This document shows positions 1 through 11,020 of a stretch of 64,000 nt of DNA, one piece after another (position 1 is the first letter of the stretch; each line of letters opens with the position of its first letter). The DNA comes from Polytrichum commune (taxonomy: Eukaryota; Streptophyta; Polytrichopsida; Polytrichales; Polytrichaceae). The stretch covers positions 54,498,001-54,562,000 of the forward strand of contig OX485804.1 in assembly GCA_950295325.1 (NCBI GenBank), given 5' to 3'. A model generated the notes under the pieces. The model was not told the origin of the DNA. It saw nothing but the letters and a program-made list of their open reading frames with translations, and did no database searches. The translations under genes were made by a program, and so were the position numbers.

Positions 1-616
1 CTACGAAGGGTTGGGAAGCAGTGGCGGTCGGGTTGAGGGGAAGAGAAGCTTTGTTCGGGAGTTTTTGGCACAGGGAAGGGGGAAACCGAGTCTTCTTGGA
101 TTGCGCGTAGGAAATTGAGTTGGAATTGCGAATGATGTACTCTGTGAGGGTTGGTTGAGGTACTTCTTCCGTGTACAGATAGATTCACACAGGGCGCTTC
201 TTGCTTTTTGCTGATCCGAATTCCAAGTTCTGAGTTCCGAGTTCCTCCTGTGTGCTTGTTGAGGTCGAGGAGTCTGCCATCTCGGAGAGAGAGAGCGAGA
301 GAGAGATTGGTGAAGTGCTTTTCCTTCTGCCTTATAATTATAGGCTGATTAGGTAGTTTTTCCAGATCCTAACCGGGGCGGCTTCTGAGCATTTGCGAGT
401 GCAGACGAGGCGACGCGCGATGAGGAATCATCTAGATTGGAGGCTTTGGTAGCGTTGGTTGGTGTACTAGAATCCAACTCTCGAATTCTTTATAAATTCG
501 AGTTACAGTAGACAGGTTCAGTAGACGACTATGACTCGACTGCAGGGATTGTAATTTGTTACTGCAATATCGGCGACGCCAGATCTGGTAGCGGTCAGCC
601 GCGGCCAGTGAAGTAA
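1..616 (+). promoter_or_regulatory. 5' flank and probable leader of the first gene
   Basis: No coding sequence is seen here. A GA-rich tract lies at about 283-306. A TATAAAT-like box at about 491 sits 126 bases before the chosen start codon and could place transcription start near 520. Short upstream ATG frames exist at 132 (8 codons), 420 (10 codons) and 531 (7 codons). Only the last would be in the mRNA if the 491 box is the real TATA element. The transcription start itself cannot be seen. Confidence 0.45.
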
Positions 617-2500
617 ATGAAAGAGTCTGGATCCAATCGACTTGCAACGCGGAAGTCTCCCTCGATGCCACATCTGACGATCGTTGGAGGTGATGGCTCC
701 TCCTTCCCAGAATCTTCAAAAGCTCCAAGCAGTTCTACTGCCACTACTCGCAAGGCATTCCATCGCAAAGTGCAGTCCACAATTTCCCTGTGTGTGGTTA
801 TGCTCCTATTCACTATTGTACTCTTCGTCCTCTGCACTTTGGACCCGTCCAAAGTTCCGGAGGAAACTTGGAAGCTGAACGGCAGCGGCGGCTCGAAGAT
901 GACAATGACGATGATTCCGCACAGGCCGTGGCGTGTGCTCCAGGAGACTCAATCGCAAGCATCGACACGGAATAAACCAATGATGAGCCATCACAGGCAA
1001 GAGGACATTAAGATGGCCGCTCTGGAAGGAATGGGTTCGCTACTTCGAAAGGGAAGACAGGTGATGTATGAGCTGGTTGTAGCTCATCTTTCGGATGATA
1101 CTACCGCAGATGATCTTAGGTTTTTTCTGCGAGGTTTGCATCGCAGTGGGATGCCAGCCAGAGCGGATGTCGTATTGTTGTTCCCATGGAGGCCTCTTCC
1201 CTCTGAGATGCTGGACGTCATCTACCAAGAGGAGGAGTATTTTCATTCAATACTCGCTGAATATCGTGCTCGAAATACTCCAGTCAACGTTGCAGGCAGT
1301 AGAGGTAGAGAAGAGCTTTCATCAGTTAGGGAATCTAAGTTGAGCGTTTTCAATTCGGCTGCTTATCTGCGACCACCACCGGCATCTGACATTCCCAAGG
1401 GCCGCCAGGACTCAATCTGGGGCGCTACTGCAACACTTGGAAATGACTCAAACGCCAAGGGATCATCAAACCATCATAATAACAAGAATGATGTTGATGC
1501 TCGTGACAATGGGGTTTACCATGGCGCAATTCTGGCTTTTGACATGCTGGAGTTGGATCCCGACGACGCTTTGAGCGGCTTCATCGACAGGCCGCCGGCA
1601 GATCTTCGACGTTGGGTGTGTTACCAGATTTTGCTGGGCATGGTACGCCATCGCTATCGACATGTGTTCCTCACTGAAGTCCGGGGTGTGTTCATTCTCA
1701 AGGACATTCTGGCTCCAGTGAAGAAGAAAGACAATGGTCTCTACCTCTATTATCCGGGACAGAGGTGGGGAGACCTCGCTGAAATTGATCATCATGAAGA
1801 CGCAAATGACCGAATGACTCAAGACTCCTCGATGTCGGCAGCCGATATTAGCAGTAGCATCGACCACACAGGCGACGAGTCCCAGCTCAGCGAGAAAGTA
1901 AACTCTGGAATTAAGAATTTCAACGGAGGAGCTACTCCCAATAGGCGGTTGCTGGTGGCAGCAGGATCGGAATTACCAACCTCGAAGCCTGGTATAATGG
2001 AGAGTGTGTATGGACAGGCTTTCTGGAATGCTCTGGAAGGGGAAGATAAGACGAGGAAGGTCATCGGTACAGGTGTGATAATGGGAGGGATTAGGCCTGT
2101 TCGGAGCGTGGCAGCGGCGATGGCGACCGAGATAGTGCGAGTGGCTCTCCTTCGGAAGAGCCGAAAACCATTCAAGGATGAAGCTCTCATGAGTTTTTTA
2201 GTGCATAAGAGTTCCGTGTTGGGAAGGAAAGTAGCATCCCATTTACAAATTCATGACAGCGGGGAGGGTTCCATTAATCTAGTTCCCGGGCCACCTCGAT
2301 CGCCGCAAGCTAATTTCGATGATTTTTCCCGCCGAGCTGATAGTCGCTTCGCTGTCATCCAGGGATTGAAGAACCCGGGTGTTGCACAAAAGCGGCGGGA
2401 TTTCATCATCAATTCCCTGCACGACGACATTTGCCATCCGCAGCTCGACTCTCAAGTTTACCCAGACTGCAACACAGTGGTACCACTCCCTTCAAGCTAA
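617..2500 (+). CDS. Type II membrane protein with glycosyltransferase-like lumenal region (627 aa)
   Basis: Uninterrupted ATG-to-TAA frame, single exon. Residues 1-54 are a Ser/Thr-rich basic tail. About 55-75 form one hydrophobic helix followed by a hydrophilic stem, the topology of a Golgi type II protein. The lumenal part has blocks typical of nucleotide-sugar transferase folds: VVLLFPWRPLP near 185, a Trp-containing helix RRWVCYQILLGMV near 331-343, then HVFLTEVRGVFILKDILAP near 349-367, at the place where such enzymes carry an acidic metal-binding motif. GTGVIMGGIRPV near 484-495 and DEALMSFLVH near 521-530 match the 'G(V/I)I.G' and 'D.A...YL' blocks of that fold. Variable Ser/Asn/Asp-rich inserts lie near 268-298 and 395-440. 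I know similar plant proteins only as uncharacterised. The enzyme role is inference; the acidic motif is TEV rather than a clear DxD. Confidence 0.8.
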   Translation: MKESGSNRLATRKSPSMPHLTIVGGDGSSFPESSKAPSSSTATTRKAFHRKVQSTISLCVVMLLFTIVLFVLCTLDPSKVPEETWKLNGSGGSKMTMTMIPHRPWRVLQETQSQASTRNKPMMSHHRQEDIKMAALEGMGSLLRKGRQVMYELVVAHLSDDTTADDLRFFLRGLHRSGMPARADVVLLFPWRPLPSEMLDVIYQEEEYFHSILAEYRARNTPVNVAGSRGREELSSVRESKLSVFNSAAYLRPPPASDIPKGRQDSIWGATATLGNDSNAKGSSNHHNNKNDVDARDNGVYHGAILAFDMLELDPDDALSGFIDRPPADLRRWVCYQILLGMVRHRYRHVFLTEVRGVFILKDILAPVKKKDNGLYLYYPGQRWGDLAEIDHHEDANDRMTQDSSMSAADISSSIDHTGDESQLSEKVNSGIKNFNGGATPNRRLLVAAGSELPTSKPGIMESVYGQAFWNALEGEDKTRKVIGTGVIMGGIRPVRSVAAAMATEIVRVALLRKSRKPFKDEALMSFLVHKSSVLGRKVASHLQIHDSGEGSINLVPGPPRSPQANFDDFSRRADSRFAVIQGLKNPGVAQKRRDFIINSLHDDICHPQLDSQVYPDCNTVVPLPSS

Positions 2501-4870
2501 TAATTAAATCGTGTCTTCTGAAATGTGAAGAAGGGCTTCTGGTTCCGATGGCAATCCAGTTTTTTTTGGAATCAAGCTGCGCGGCTGCTTTCATCTCAAG
2601 ACTCGAAGCTCCTTTCTCAGTCATCTTGGAAAGGGCTGTAAGAGATTGTGCCGAGTAGAGCGAGCTGGGTTTCATGTATGTGGATCAGTACTCATCTACA
2701 TCGATCTGAAGTCTGCCATAGACTTTATCAAAGACTTCTGCACACCGAGTAATGCATTCCGACGCATCAGCTGGGCCACGTCTCGTCGAGAAGGAGATTT
2801 GTGACTTGTTTTCAACATTTCATATCGACACGCGAGGTTGTCATTGTCCAGTTACCAAATTTTGTCCTCCGATGATTCAAGATCACTTTTGAGTACAATT
2901 CTTGACCCACAATAGGGTTAATATACTCTTGTGTATATTATACTAGCTAGCAAAGCCCCCGCACTGTAAATCTCGTACTCCGGTTGAGAAGCCATTTACC
3001 ATGCACGCGTATGGTGGTGGTAGAATAAGCTAGGGTTTTGAGGAATGATCCAATAAGGCAGTACATAAAGATGAGAGAGAGGGGTTGTATATCCCTAATT
3101 CTTTCGCCATGTCCGTTGGGTTTGCATAAAGGAAGGTTCAAGGTGCGCAAGTGAAGATGACCACACAGAGTTCGATGTTGGGGATCAGGTGGGCACCTTC
3201 AACTGCCTGCTACAAGATTTGTCGAATCCTCTTGGTTAGGCTGTGAGAGGAATTAAAGATGGCTAGAGATTGGTGAAATCCATGGGTGCATCAGCAGTTT
3301 TATGCTGTACATGTAGTGTAACTCTCACAGCATGTTGGTGTCAGGTTTAGTATCAGTTTGACGGCACCTTTGTGAAGGTGAGCAACTTTCAAACCCTAAA
3401 TGAGGGCAGGGGTCGCTTAATTATGAGTAGCAGCACTATGAAATCGTGGTAGCCCGTCCTAGCTGGTGCATGGAGACCTAGGTAGTTGGATGAGAGCTAC
3501 TAAAAAAGCTCATCCAGAGTGTACTATACATCATATTGACAAGCTGGAAGTTTATGTCCATTTGTTGATAAATATTCAGCTTGAACAAATTCTTTTCCAC
3601 GGAAATCCGTGGAGTTTGCCTGCCTTGAGGTTCTCTTACTTTGCATCTGAAATTATCATATGCAGTTGCATCCACTTCTGCCATGCCACTTATGTATGGT
3701 TGTTAACTGGAAATGCCCCCCTCACTACCAACTACATATGAGTCCTAGGCAATAGGCTTAAGTCAGTGAAAAAACAACGCAGATCTACTGCTGTAGAATT
3801 GCAGATTTTCTAGTGAAGTAAGACAAATTTCCAGTCGCAAAGGTTGATTGCCCAAGACTCATGTTTGTAGTGCCTAGAGTTGATAGCTGGTGTTCTGTAA
3901 CGTAAATCATTCTCCTTATTCAGTAAGACTTTCGGTTGTGAGATGTTAAGAGGTCTTGAAGGTTTGTACAACTTGCTTTATGAAAGTGGAACACCCTCCA
4001 CTTCAAATATCTTTACATATTCAGGTCTCTTGCACTGTCATCATAGGATGAGGTAAAAGGAGAGGTGGTTAATATAAACTGTCATGTACAAACGGTACTA
4101 CTACAGTACCATCATTGACCTGTGTCATTCAAAGAAATGTGCAAATTTATCACCATGGTAGATTTACATATGTTCTAGTGATGCATGACAATTTCTCAGT
4201 GATGGGTCAATCACCCAGGCCATGTGAATATATTCTTCTCTCAACACATCCTGTGCAGAAAGGATCTAGTTGGCAGGTACCCAAATGATGAGGATTGTGC
4301 ACATCGGAGTAACACATTGGTTACGACCAATATTGCAGGGTAATGTCCATACATACAATGTACTAGATTGAAATTGACACAAAGCTGCTCTGAGTCATTT
4401 CATTTCTACCAGTCAACAAGGATGTAATATTGTAGGCAGCAGGTTTGCTTCCCTTTCAAGTACTGCAACAACTTCCAGTTGTCAATCATTAATTTCTCCC
4501 ATTCTCTGACCTTTTCCATTTGATTGGTGGATTGGCAAGCTGCATTATACAGAAACTGAGGGCCCTTGAGCTGCTTCATCATTTACTTAAATGTAGGCTG
4601 CAATGCAATTTCCACAATTCATGACCCATCAATGAGGAACGTTAATGGCACCAAACCTGGTGACACTTTAATTTTTTTTTCTCTGACAATTTACATGCCA
4701 TTTTGTGGAGGCCTAGAGAGCCATGTGCATATGGTGGCCAACCTTTCAAAGACACAAATAAGTGAGTCCTCAAGCCATCGCATCCTTGCCAGCGACCTGG
4801 TCTAGCTGGCTTCAGTTTCCCATTCAAACATACATACAGACCAGAGCCCAACATTTTCCTTTCTAATTGC
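2501..4870. other. 3' flank of the first gene and intergenic DNA
   Basis: The first 400-450 bases probably include the 3' UTR, but no convincing poly(A) signal decides its end. The rest is unremarkable intergenic sequence. Short open frames, for example near 3466-3741, lack coding character and recognisable similarity. Confidence 0.4.
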
Positions 4871-4871
4871 A

Positions 4872-5216
4872 CCCATACCCAGACCATGCCCATCAGCAAC
4901 GACCTATGCCCACCCATGCCCACCCATAGCATGACATGTGCGCACCCATGCCCACCCATGCCCACACATAGCATGACATGTGCCCACCCATGCTATTCAA
5001 ATTGCGCCCATGTATTCAAAAATTATGTAATGTGTATTGTGTAATTGTGTAATTGTGTAATTGTGTAATTATGCCCCACCCATGCCCACCCATGCCCGCC
5101 CATGCCCGCCCATGAACAATAATAGCGCAGCCATGCCCACCCATGCCCGCCCATGAACAATAATATTGCACCCATGGGCATGGGTGGGTATGGGCATGGG
5201 CATGGGTATGGGCGCC
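4872..5216. repeat. C-rich minisatellite built on a CCCATGCCCA-type unit
   Basis: Imperfect 10-bp units (CCCATGCCCA and variants with CCCG) recur at 4872-4995 and again at 5072-5150. Between them is a run of a 9-bp unit GTGTAATT(G) at about 5035-5070. At 5166-5216 the same motif appears on the opposite strand as GGGCATGGGTGGG units, so the two parts can pair. A longer direct repeat of about 47 bp containing CATAGCATGACATGTGC occurs twice near 4925-4990. Open frames across it are only repeat translations. Confidence 0.85.
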
Positions 5217-6517
5217 CGATGTAGGGCTCTGATACAGACATAAGGTATGTGGGTGTCCTTTGGTTCAGTTTTCATGTTTTCCCAATTTCTAGCGATTAGA
5301 CTTCCACAACGAAACTTGTGTTGCATTAAGAAATCTATAATGAAGCATCAACAAAAATTGGATGGAAAATGAAACATAGGTCCTCCCATTATTATATTCA
5401 TTATTGAGTGTGGAATAGTTACCAATTTTCGAAGACATAGTCCAATATCCCTCAAACACGTGTCTTTACAGTGTTTGTTCTTTGATCCTCACCTAACCCA
5501 CCACACGTCAATCGAATGCAGGTGGCCGATTAAGAAAAGTAGCTGAATAAAACCCGCATATATACCTGAGTCATTTGCCCTTTTTGCCTTGCATCAAGTT
5601 CTGATATATTCTATTGTAGATCAGTAAGCTTTAGTCGTACGTAGTCTTGTATTGTGTGGTGATCCAATGTAACTTATTCTGTAATTCTTATTGTAACCCC
5701 CCTGCCCCCTGTTTTTTTATCCTTGGAATACAATTATGTGAACTTCCGTCAATAATTGGTGATGTCCTTCATTACCCTCCAAAACAACATGACATCATGT
5801 GTGAGGGCAGCCTGTGGACCTAGAGGGAAGATGACAGCACACATTCTTGGTGTTTTGTTTTACTTTTTGTTTTGACACAACCGTGTATAGTGACAATATA
5901 TACATTGAAGTCGAGGCGGAATAATAGTGCAGCTATAAGGTAAAGAGGCACATGTTGGCCATTCGCATGATTTTTAGGTCACAAGTGTCCACGTCTCTAG
6001 TGACGTGCCAAGTTTGGTGATTCCCGACTTACAGCAGAAAGGAGGAGTGAGCGGCCCATGAGCAGACTGGTGAAGCTTATGTGAAGTGTACTTGAAGCAA
6101 CCATTGATACCATCACAATGCCAAGATCATTGTTGCTTACCGTACCTCAAATCATAGACTTGCCATTGACACCAGACGATGGATGACCATTCTTATCTCT
6201 AGAGATAATTAATTATGCCACTTTTGTTCTTATAACGCAGTTGAAAATGAGGCACATTTTATGTTGTATGTCCTCTATACAACCCCATCAAAGATTAGTT
6301 TCCATCATAATTTGAGAATGTAGTTTTAGGGAGCCTCAAGTCTTTCTTTCAATCGGACTATCAAGATGACATTAGCCCCTATCTCACACCACCACTCTAG
6401 GGAATTAACTAGTTGGTTTGAAACCGACCCGATTTATTCTTAGTCCCATTTTGACTTCCTGGACTTTAACATCAATTTCATTTCATTACACTCCTCCTTG
6501 TAAACACATACTACACT
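5217..6517. other. Intergenic, no gene seen
   Basis: AT-rich sequence without a supportable open frame or recognisable element. It separates the minisatellite from the large inverted-repeat element. Confidence 0.4.
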
Positions 6518-8774
6518 AAATATGATATTTAGTGTCATAGGGTATTTAATGTCACTATGGTAACTTTCTTATGAATAAGTGAACGAATACTGTCATGGAT
6601 GGTGGATGAGTTCATCCATGGGCCAAAACCCTACCTTCTCTTGTCAGCAACTTGTGATGAAATATTGTCAAGGATGATTGAAATTTGGATGAAACATCAC
6701 TTGGTATATGACAGTAATTGCAACACTGTAAATCCATAGTCCCTCAAAAGAATCACAAGGAGGGACAAATAACGTTGAGTTAACATTTAGTGTTGGTGAC
6801 ACTATACCACGGTTAACAATCAGTATTGAGCAAGACACTTAGAATTGGTGACAGTAAACATCACATTTAGTGTAGTTAGGACACATGTTGTCCCGGCCCA
6901 TTTTGTTTGCTCGATTCATACGAGGTGTCACTCGGAAAGGTTACCATAGTGACATTAAACACCATACGACACTAAACATCATATGTGACCATGAAGTGTG
7001 ACCTTTGACATGGGACCAACTCCATGGTGCATAATGTAAACAGCCCCTGAGCATAAGTAGCCCTAACTTAACTGCTGCCTGTTCCCACCCTCTAGGAAGT
7101 AATCAGTCCTCTGCAGCCTTTTGGGTAGCAAGAGGACTTCATGTAATCTACTGACAACTTCACCAATGAATAAATATTGCACACGTACACACTGCACGGT
7201 TAGCATGTCCGAAAGCAACCTCGGCCTAAGAGTCAAACACCAAGGATGTTGGTGAAGACACACAGGCAGGCACCTATAAGAAGAAGAGGTATATATCCCC
7301 CCCGTGCCTATAATTTGGAAGTGCAATAAGTTATAACAACAGTACATGTGTGATGTTCAGTGTCGTATATATGGTATTCAATGTCACTATGGTAACCTTT
7401 CTGGATGACATTTCTTATTAATTAAGCGAACAAAATGGGCTGGGACAACATGGGCCCTAACTACCGTAGGTTCATAGCTGGTTCGACAGAAAATAATTCT
7501 AAAAATAGATGCCGAAAAATTTGGAATATTATTGGCATTTTTTGCCGAATATGAAATTAATTATTTCTCAAAATTGCCGAAAAGTAAGAAATTTTTACTT
7601 CTCACTAGAGTTTTATTTACAGTGGAAGCATATGTGAATTTTGAAAGTGAGAAGGTGCTCCTTTTGTAATCAAGCTCACTTACATTAGTCCACAAAGAAT
7701 ATGGGTTAAGAAGTAGCAAGACTCTAGGTGAGGCTTTTCAAATGTGTTGTACACAAATTTTTGGAGTCCAATTGAGCATAGAAGATGAAGTTTTATAGAA
7801 TTTTGTCCAACTAACAAAAGTTGAGAAATCAATCATTCTTCCACCTCCAACAAGTTTTGTGTCAAAATAAGTCTTTATGCAAAAGATATGGACAAAACAT
7901 TGCAGCCGTGTAAAGATCAAAAAATTAAAATGCGTTCATAACAGTTTTTCGGAGCTCATTTGTGCATAGAAGATCAACTTTTTTGGAATTTTGTTGGTCT
8001 AATAAAAGTTTAGAAATCAAGTAATCTTTCACCTCCAACAAATTTTATGTCATTTGAAGACTCTATGCAAAAGTTATGCGTGTTATAAAAATGAAGTCAA
8101 ACTCGGTGCTTCACCTCAAAGTTTACATATCCCATATGCATTGTTGAACACAACTCCACTCTACTTGCATAAAGCACAGAGCATTCTCAACTCTTCACTC
8201 ACATCTTACTTGTCATTCAATGCAAGAGAGATGTACAAGATATAAGCTTAAATAGAAAATGGAAAATGAATTTAAGGTGAAATTTTAAAATGAAAAGAGA
8301 AAATTGCCAAAAATATGAATATTCTATTTTTAGGTGCTGAAACGACTTTTTGAAATTTAATTAATTATTCGGCTAACATGTGTCAAACCAGCTATGAACC
8401 TATGGTACACTAATTGTGTTGTTTACTGTCACCAATTCTAATTGTCTTGCTCAGTACTGATTGTTAACCGTGGTGTAGTGTCACCAACACTAAATGTTAA
8501 CCCAACGTTATTTGTCACTCCTTGTGAATCTTTTGGGGGATTGTGGATTTACAGTGTTGCAATTACTGTCACTTACCAAGTGATGTTTCATCGAAATTTC
8601 AGTCATCCATGACAATATTTCATCACAAGGTGCTGACGAGAGAAGGTAGGGTTATGGCCAATGGATGAACTCATCCGTCATCCATGACAATGTTTGTTCA
8701 CTTATTCATGTGAAGTGTCATCAGAAAGTTACCATAGTGACATTAAATACCATATGACACTAAATATCATATTT
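6518..8774. mobile_element. Large inverted-repeat (foldback-type) DNA element
   Basis: A left arm at about 6518-6984 is repeated in inverse orientation at about 7347-8774, once the inserted element at 7469-8400 is removed. The arms are about 470-500 bp with scattered mismatches and enclose a spacer of about 360 bp. Each arm also begins and ends with the same terminal motif in opposite orientation (ATGATATTTAGTGTC and relatives, followed by ATGGTAAC). It may therefore be two copies of a roughly 480-bp TIR element head-to-head, or one long-TIR element. No transposase frame is present. A target duplication could not be defined. Solitary pieces with the same TTTAGTGTC end occur near 9321-9550, 10525 and 32926. 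Confidence 0.7.
7469..8400. mobile_element. Nested TIR element flanked by TA, inserted in the right arm
   Basis: The ends are inverted repeats, GGTTCATAGCTGGTTYGAC, with one mismatch over about 20 bp and a TA dinucleotide on each outer side. Taking it out rejoins the inverted arm of the host element, which supports it as a separate later insertion. The interior is AT-rich and non-coding and contains two diverged direct copies of about 170 bp (about 7735-7920 and 7925-8075), each with a CACCTCCAACAA core. A TA duplication fits Tc1/mariner-type integration, but the family is not identified. Confidence 0.65.
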
Positions 8775-10605
8775 GGTTTAGAATTTTGTGACCGCACCCT
8801 TAGCTAGAGCTAGTATTTGGCTAAGGCTAACATAACCAAGTCAATCATCCAAGTGGAGGTAACATAACCAACAACTTCTTTGGTGTTTTTCTATCCACCC
8901 ATAGGGCATTTCATTCCTAACCTACAATTTACAATCATCAGTAGACTAGTTGTGTTCCATAATGGGTGTGAGTTTGTTGGATATCTCACTGCTATTGCAA
9001 CTTGTCATCCACTCTCATCTCACTCATTATGCAGTCCATAGGATTAGCTAAGGACAACTAAATGAGGCCTCAGCTACACTGTTAGTTAGGGGCTAGTTAA
9101 GTTAAGTTAATTAGAATATTGCAACCGCACTGGGGTTAGCTAAGGATAAAATAACTGGTTTCGTCTTCTAACCCTCTCCCAAATCGTCTATAAGAGGAGT
9201 CAAACTTAACATGACTAGTCATGTGTCCAGTTAACTAGCAGTGTGGCCACACAAATAGAAGTTGAAAGTAGTCAAAGTAACACCTCTCTCTAGCACTCCT
9301 TAGCATTGATTTAAGATAACTACACTAAATATGATCTTTGGTATCACTTTCTATTTGGAATTATACAATGCTACATCAATTTATTGTATATCTCATGTTT
9401 ACCAACAAATGTCAAATTGGTTGTTTGACCACTATAGAACTATCACAACTTTACTTGGTAAAAAAGTACATCAATAGTAAAAAGATATAGCATTGTGTAA
9501 ATTCAAAAAGTAAGTGACACTAAATATACTAAATATCATATTTAGTTTAGCGATGTGGCTAAGACATTTAAGGTACACAAGTTGTAAAAACTTTCTTTCT
9601 TCAATCGACCCACTTCTCCTAGGATATCAAACACGCAATTACTAAGCTTACCAAAAGTTCAAGATTAAGGAGGCACATGCATGTGAATGTTGAGCTCCTA
9701 AGATATACAACCTCAGTTTAGTTTTTTCAAATTTTCTTTTTCTTTTATCTTTTTCAATCGAAGGAGTCACAAGGAATAAAAACTTCCCTTGACATCGAAG
9801 GGAAGTATCCCTCCTTCAAAAGGGTCAATGGGTGAATGTTAGACTTGTTCCCCCAAACATGCGACCCAAATATGGTTTCCTAGCTAGTTAGCCTGGGTTG
9901 AATGTATTAGGGAGCTTGAAACAAAGAGGTTGCATGAGGTGATTGGTCCATAATAAAATTCTCAATTTTTTGCATATGTATATAACATCATTTAGATCCA
10001 TAACAATGTTCTGTGGGATTGACAGTATTCCACAAAATATTCTTCACATTTAGTCTAAATATAGAAAATGTTATGAATAATGTTATGTAATTCTGCTATA
10101 ATAATAATACATTTCTATGTGGTTAGTAGCCTAAGGCAACGAGGCCTAATTCAATCACTTATCTTTATAAAAAATTGTAGCTAAGTGGGTTTGGGGTGGA
10201 TTTAAAACTGGACACCAAAACACATGTCGTACAAATTTGAACTGCATGTATGTAATTTGTTATTTTTTTATAAGTTCAATACTTGGCATAATCTAGGAGA
10301 CTTGTATAATTAGGTCAAAAGAATAAATGATAAGATATCATATAAGTTCCATTGTGGAACATAGACATCCACAACATAGCACCATTGAACACATTCATGC
10401 TAGGATATTAGTAAGCACACTCGAATGGAAAGTGTCATGAGACGACACTTATTGTGAAGTTGTTAATCATCACTTTAACCTAGCATATGCTTCAAAATAG
10501 GGTAAGTGGCCCTATTTGCATGCGACACTAAATACCGTAAATGGTGTACAGAATATTTCAGACCTTGGACAACTAACCAACTAATTCAACGATTAATTAA
10601 GTAGT
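8775..10605. other. Intergenic with solitary ends of the TTTAGTGTC family
   Basis: No gene seen. At about 9321-9550 a small inverted pair (ACACTAAATATGAT and ATCATATTTAGT) encloses some 200 bp and looks like a short relative of the foldback element. A block at about 10370-10450 resembles one at about 33840-33910 in the same orientation, so both probably derive from one dispersed repeat. Confidence 0.4.
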
Positions 10606-10609
10606 TTCC

Positions 10610-11020
10610 TTTCATAACTATAGTTGTTCGCGATTTAACATGTCAAAAAATGTAGTTAACTATAGTTGTATACAATTAACTAAAGTTGACTGTAGCATGC
10701 CCACAAAATTTTGTTGTAGGGTTGTAGTGTCACTAGTGTGTTATTTGTGTTGGTGTACATGAAGGTTGTTTCGGAGCCCAACACTGTAAGTGATCGTATA
10801 AAAGCATTTCTTGATGATCCTCAGTAGCCCGAGCATATTAAAGACCCTCAACTGAAGCAAATCAAGAGGCGAACTTCTTCGAATATATAATAATACTTGG
10901 ACTTTTCTAGTTAACTCTAGTTGTTCTTGAGTCTGGTCTTAAATGTTCTAGTTAACTAGAGTTGTTCTTCAAATCGGTTTGAAAATGTGTTGAAAAAAAA
11001 ATTCTAGTTAACTATAGTTA
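10610..11020. repeat. Cluster of TAGTTAACTATAGTTG motifs
   Basis: At least four to five copies of a motif close to TAGTTAACTNTAGTTG occur near 10616, 10653, 10906, 10948 and 11004, all in the same orientation. The core GTTAAC is palindromic. No coding frame accompanies them. They could be subterminal repeats of a DNA transposon or protein-binding sites. The sequence alone does not decide. Confidence 0.5.

Noticed and set aside
151-348. 65-codon frame in the leader of the first gene
   Set aside because: It begins with TTG, lies in a GA-rich leader and has no recognisable content.
4642-5326. Possible telomere-like or coding sequence in the C-rich repeat
   Set aside because: The unit does not match plant telomere repeats, and the open frames are low-complexity repeat translations.
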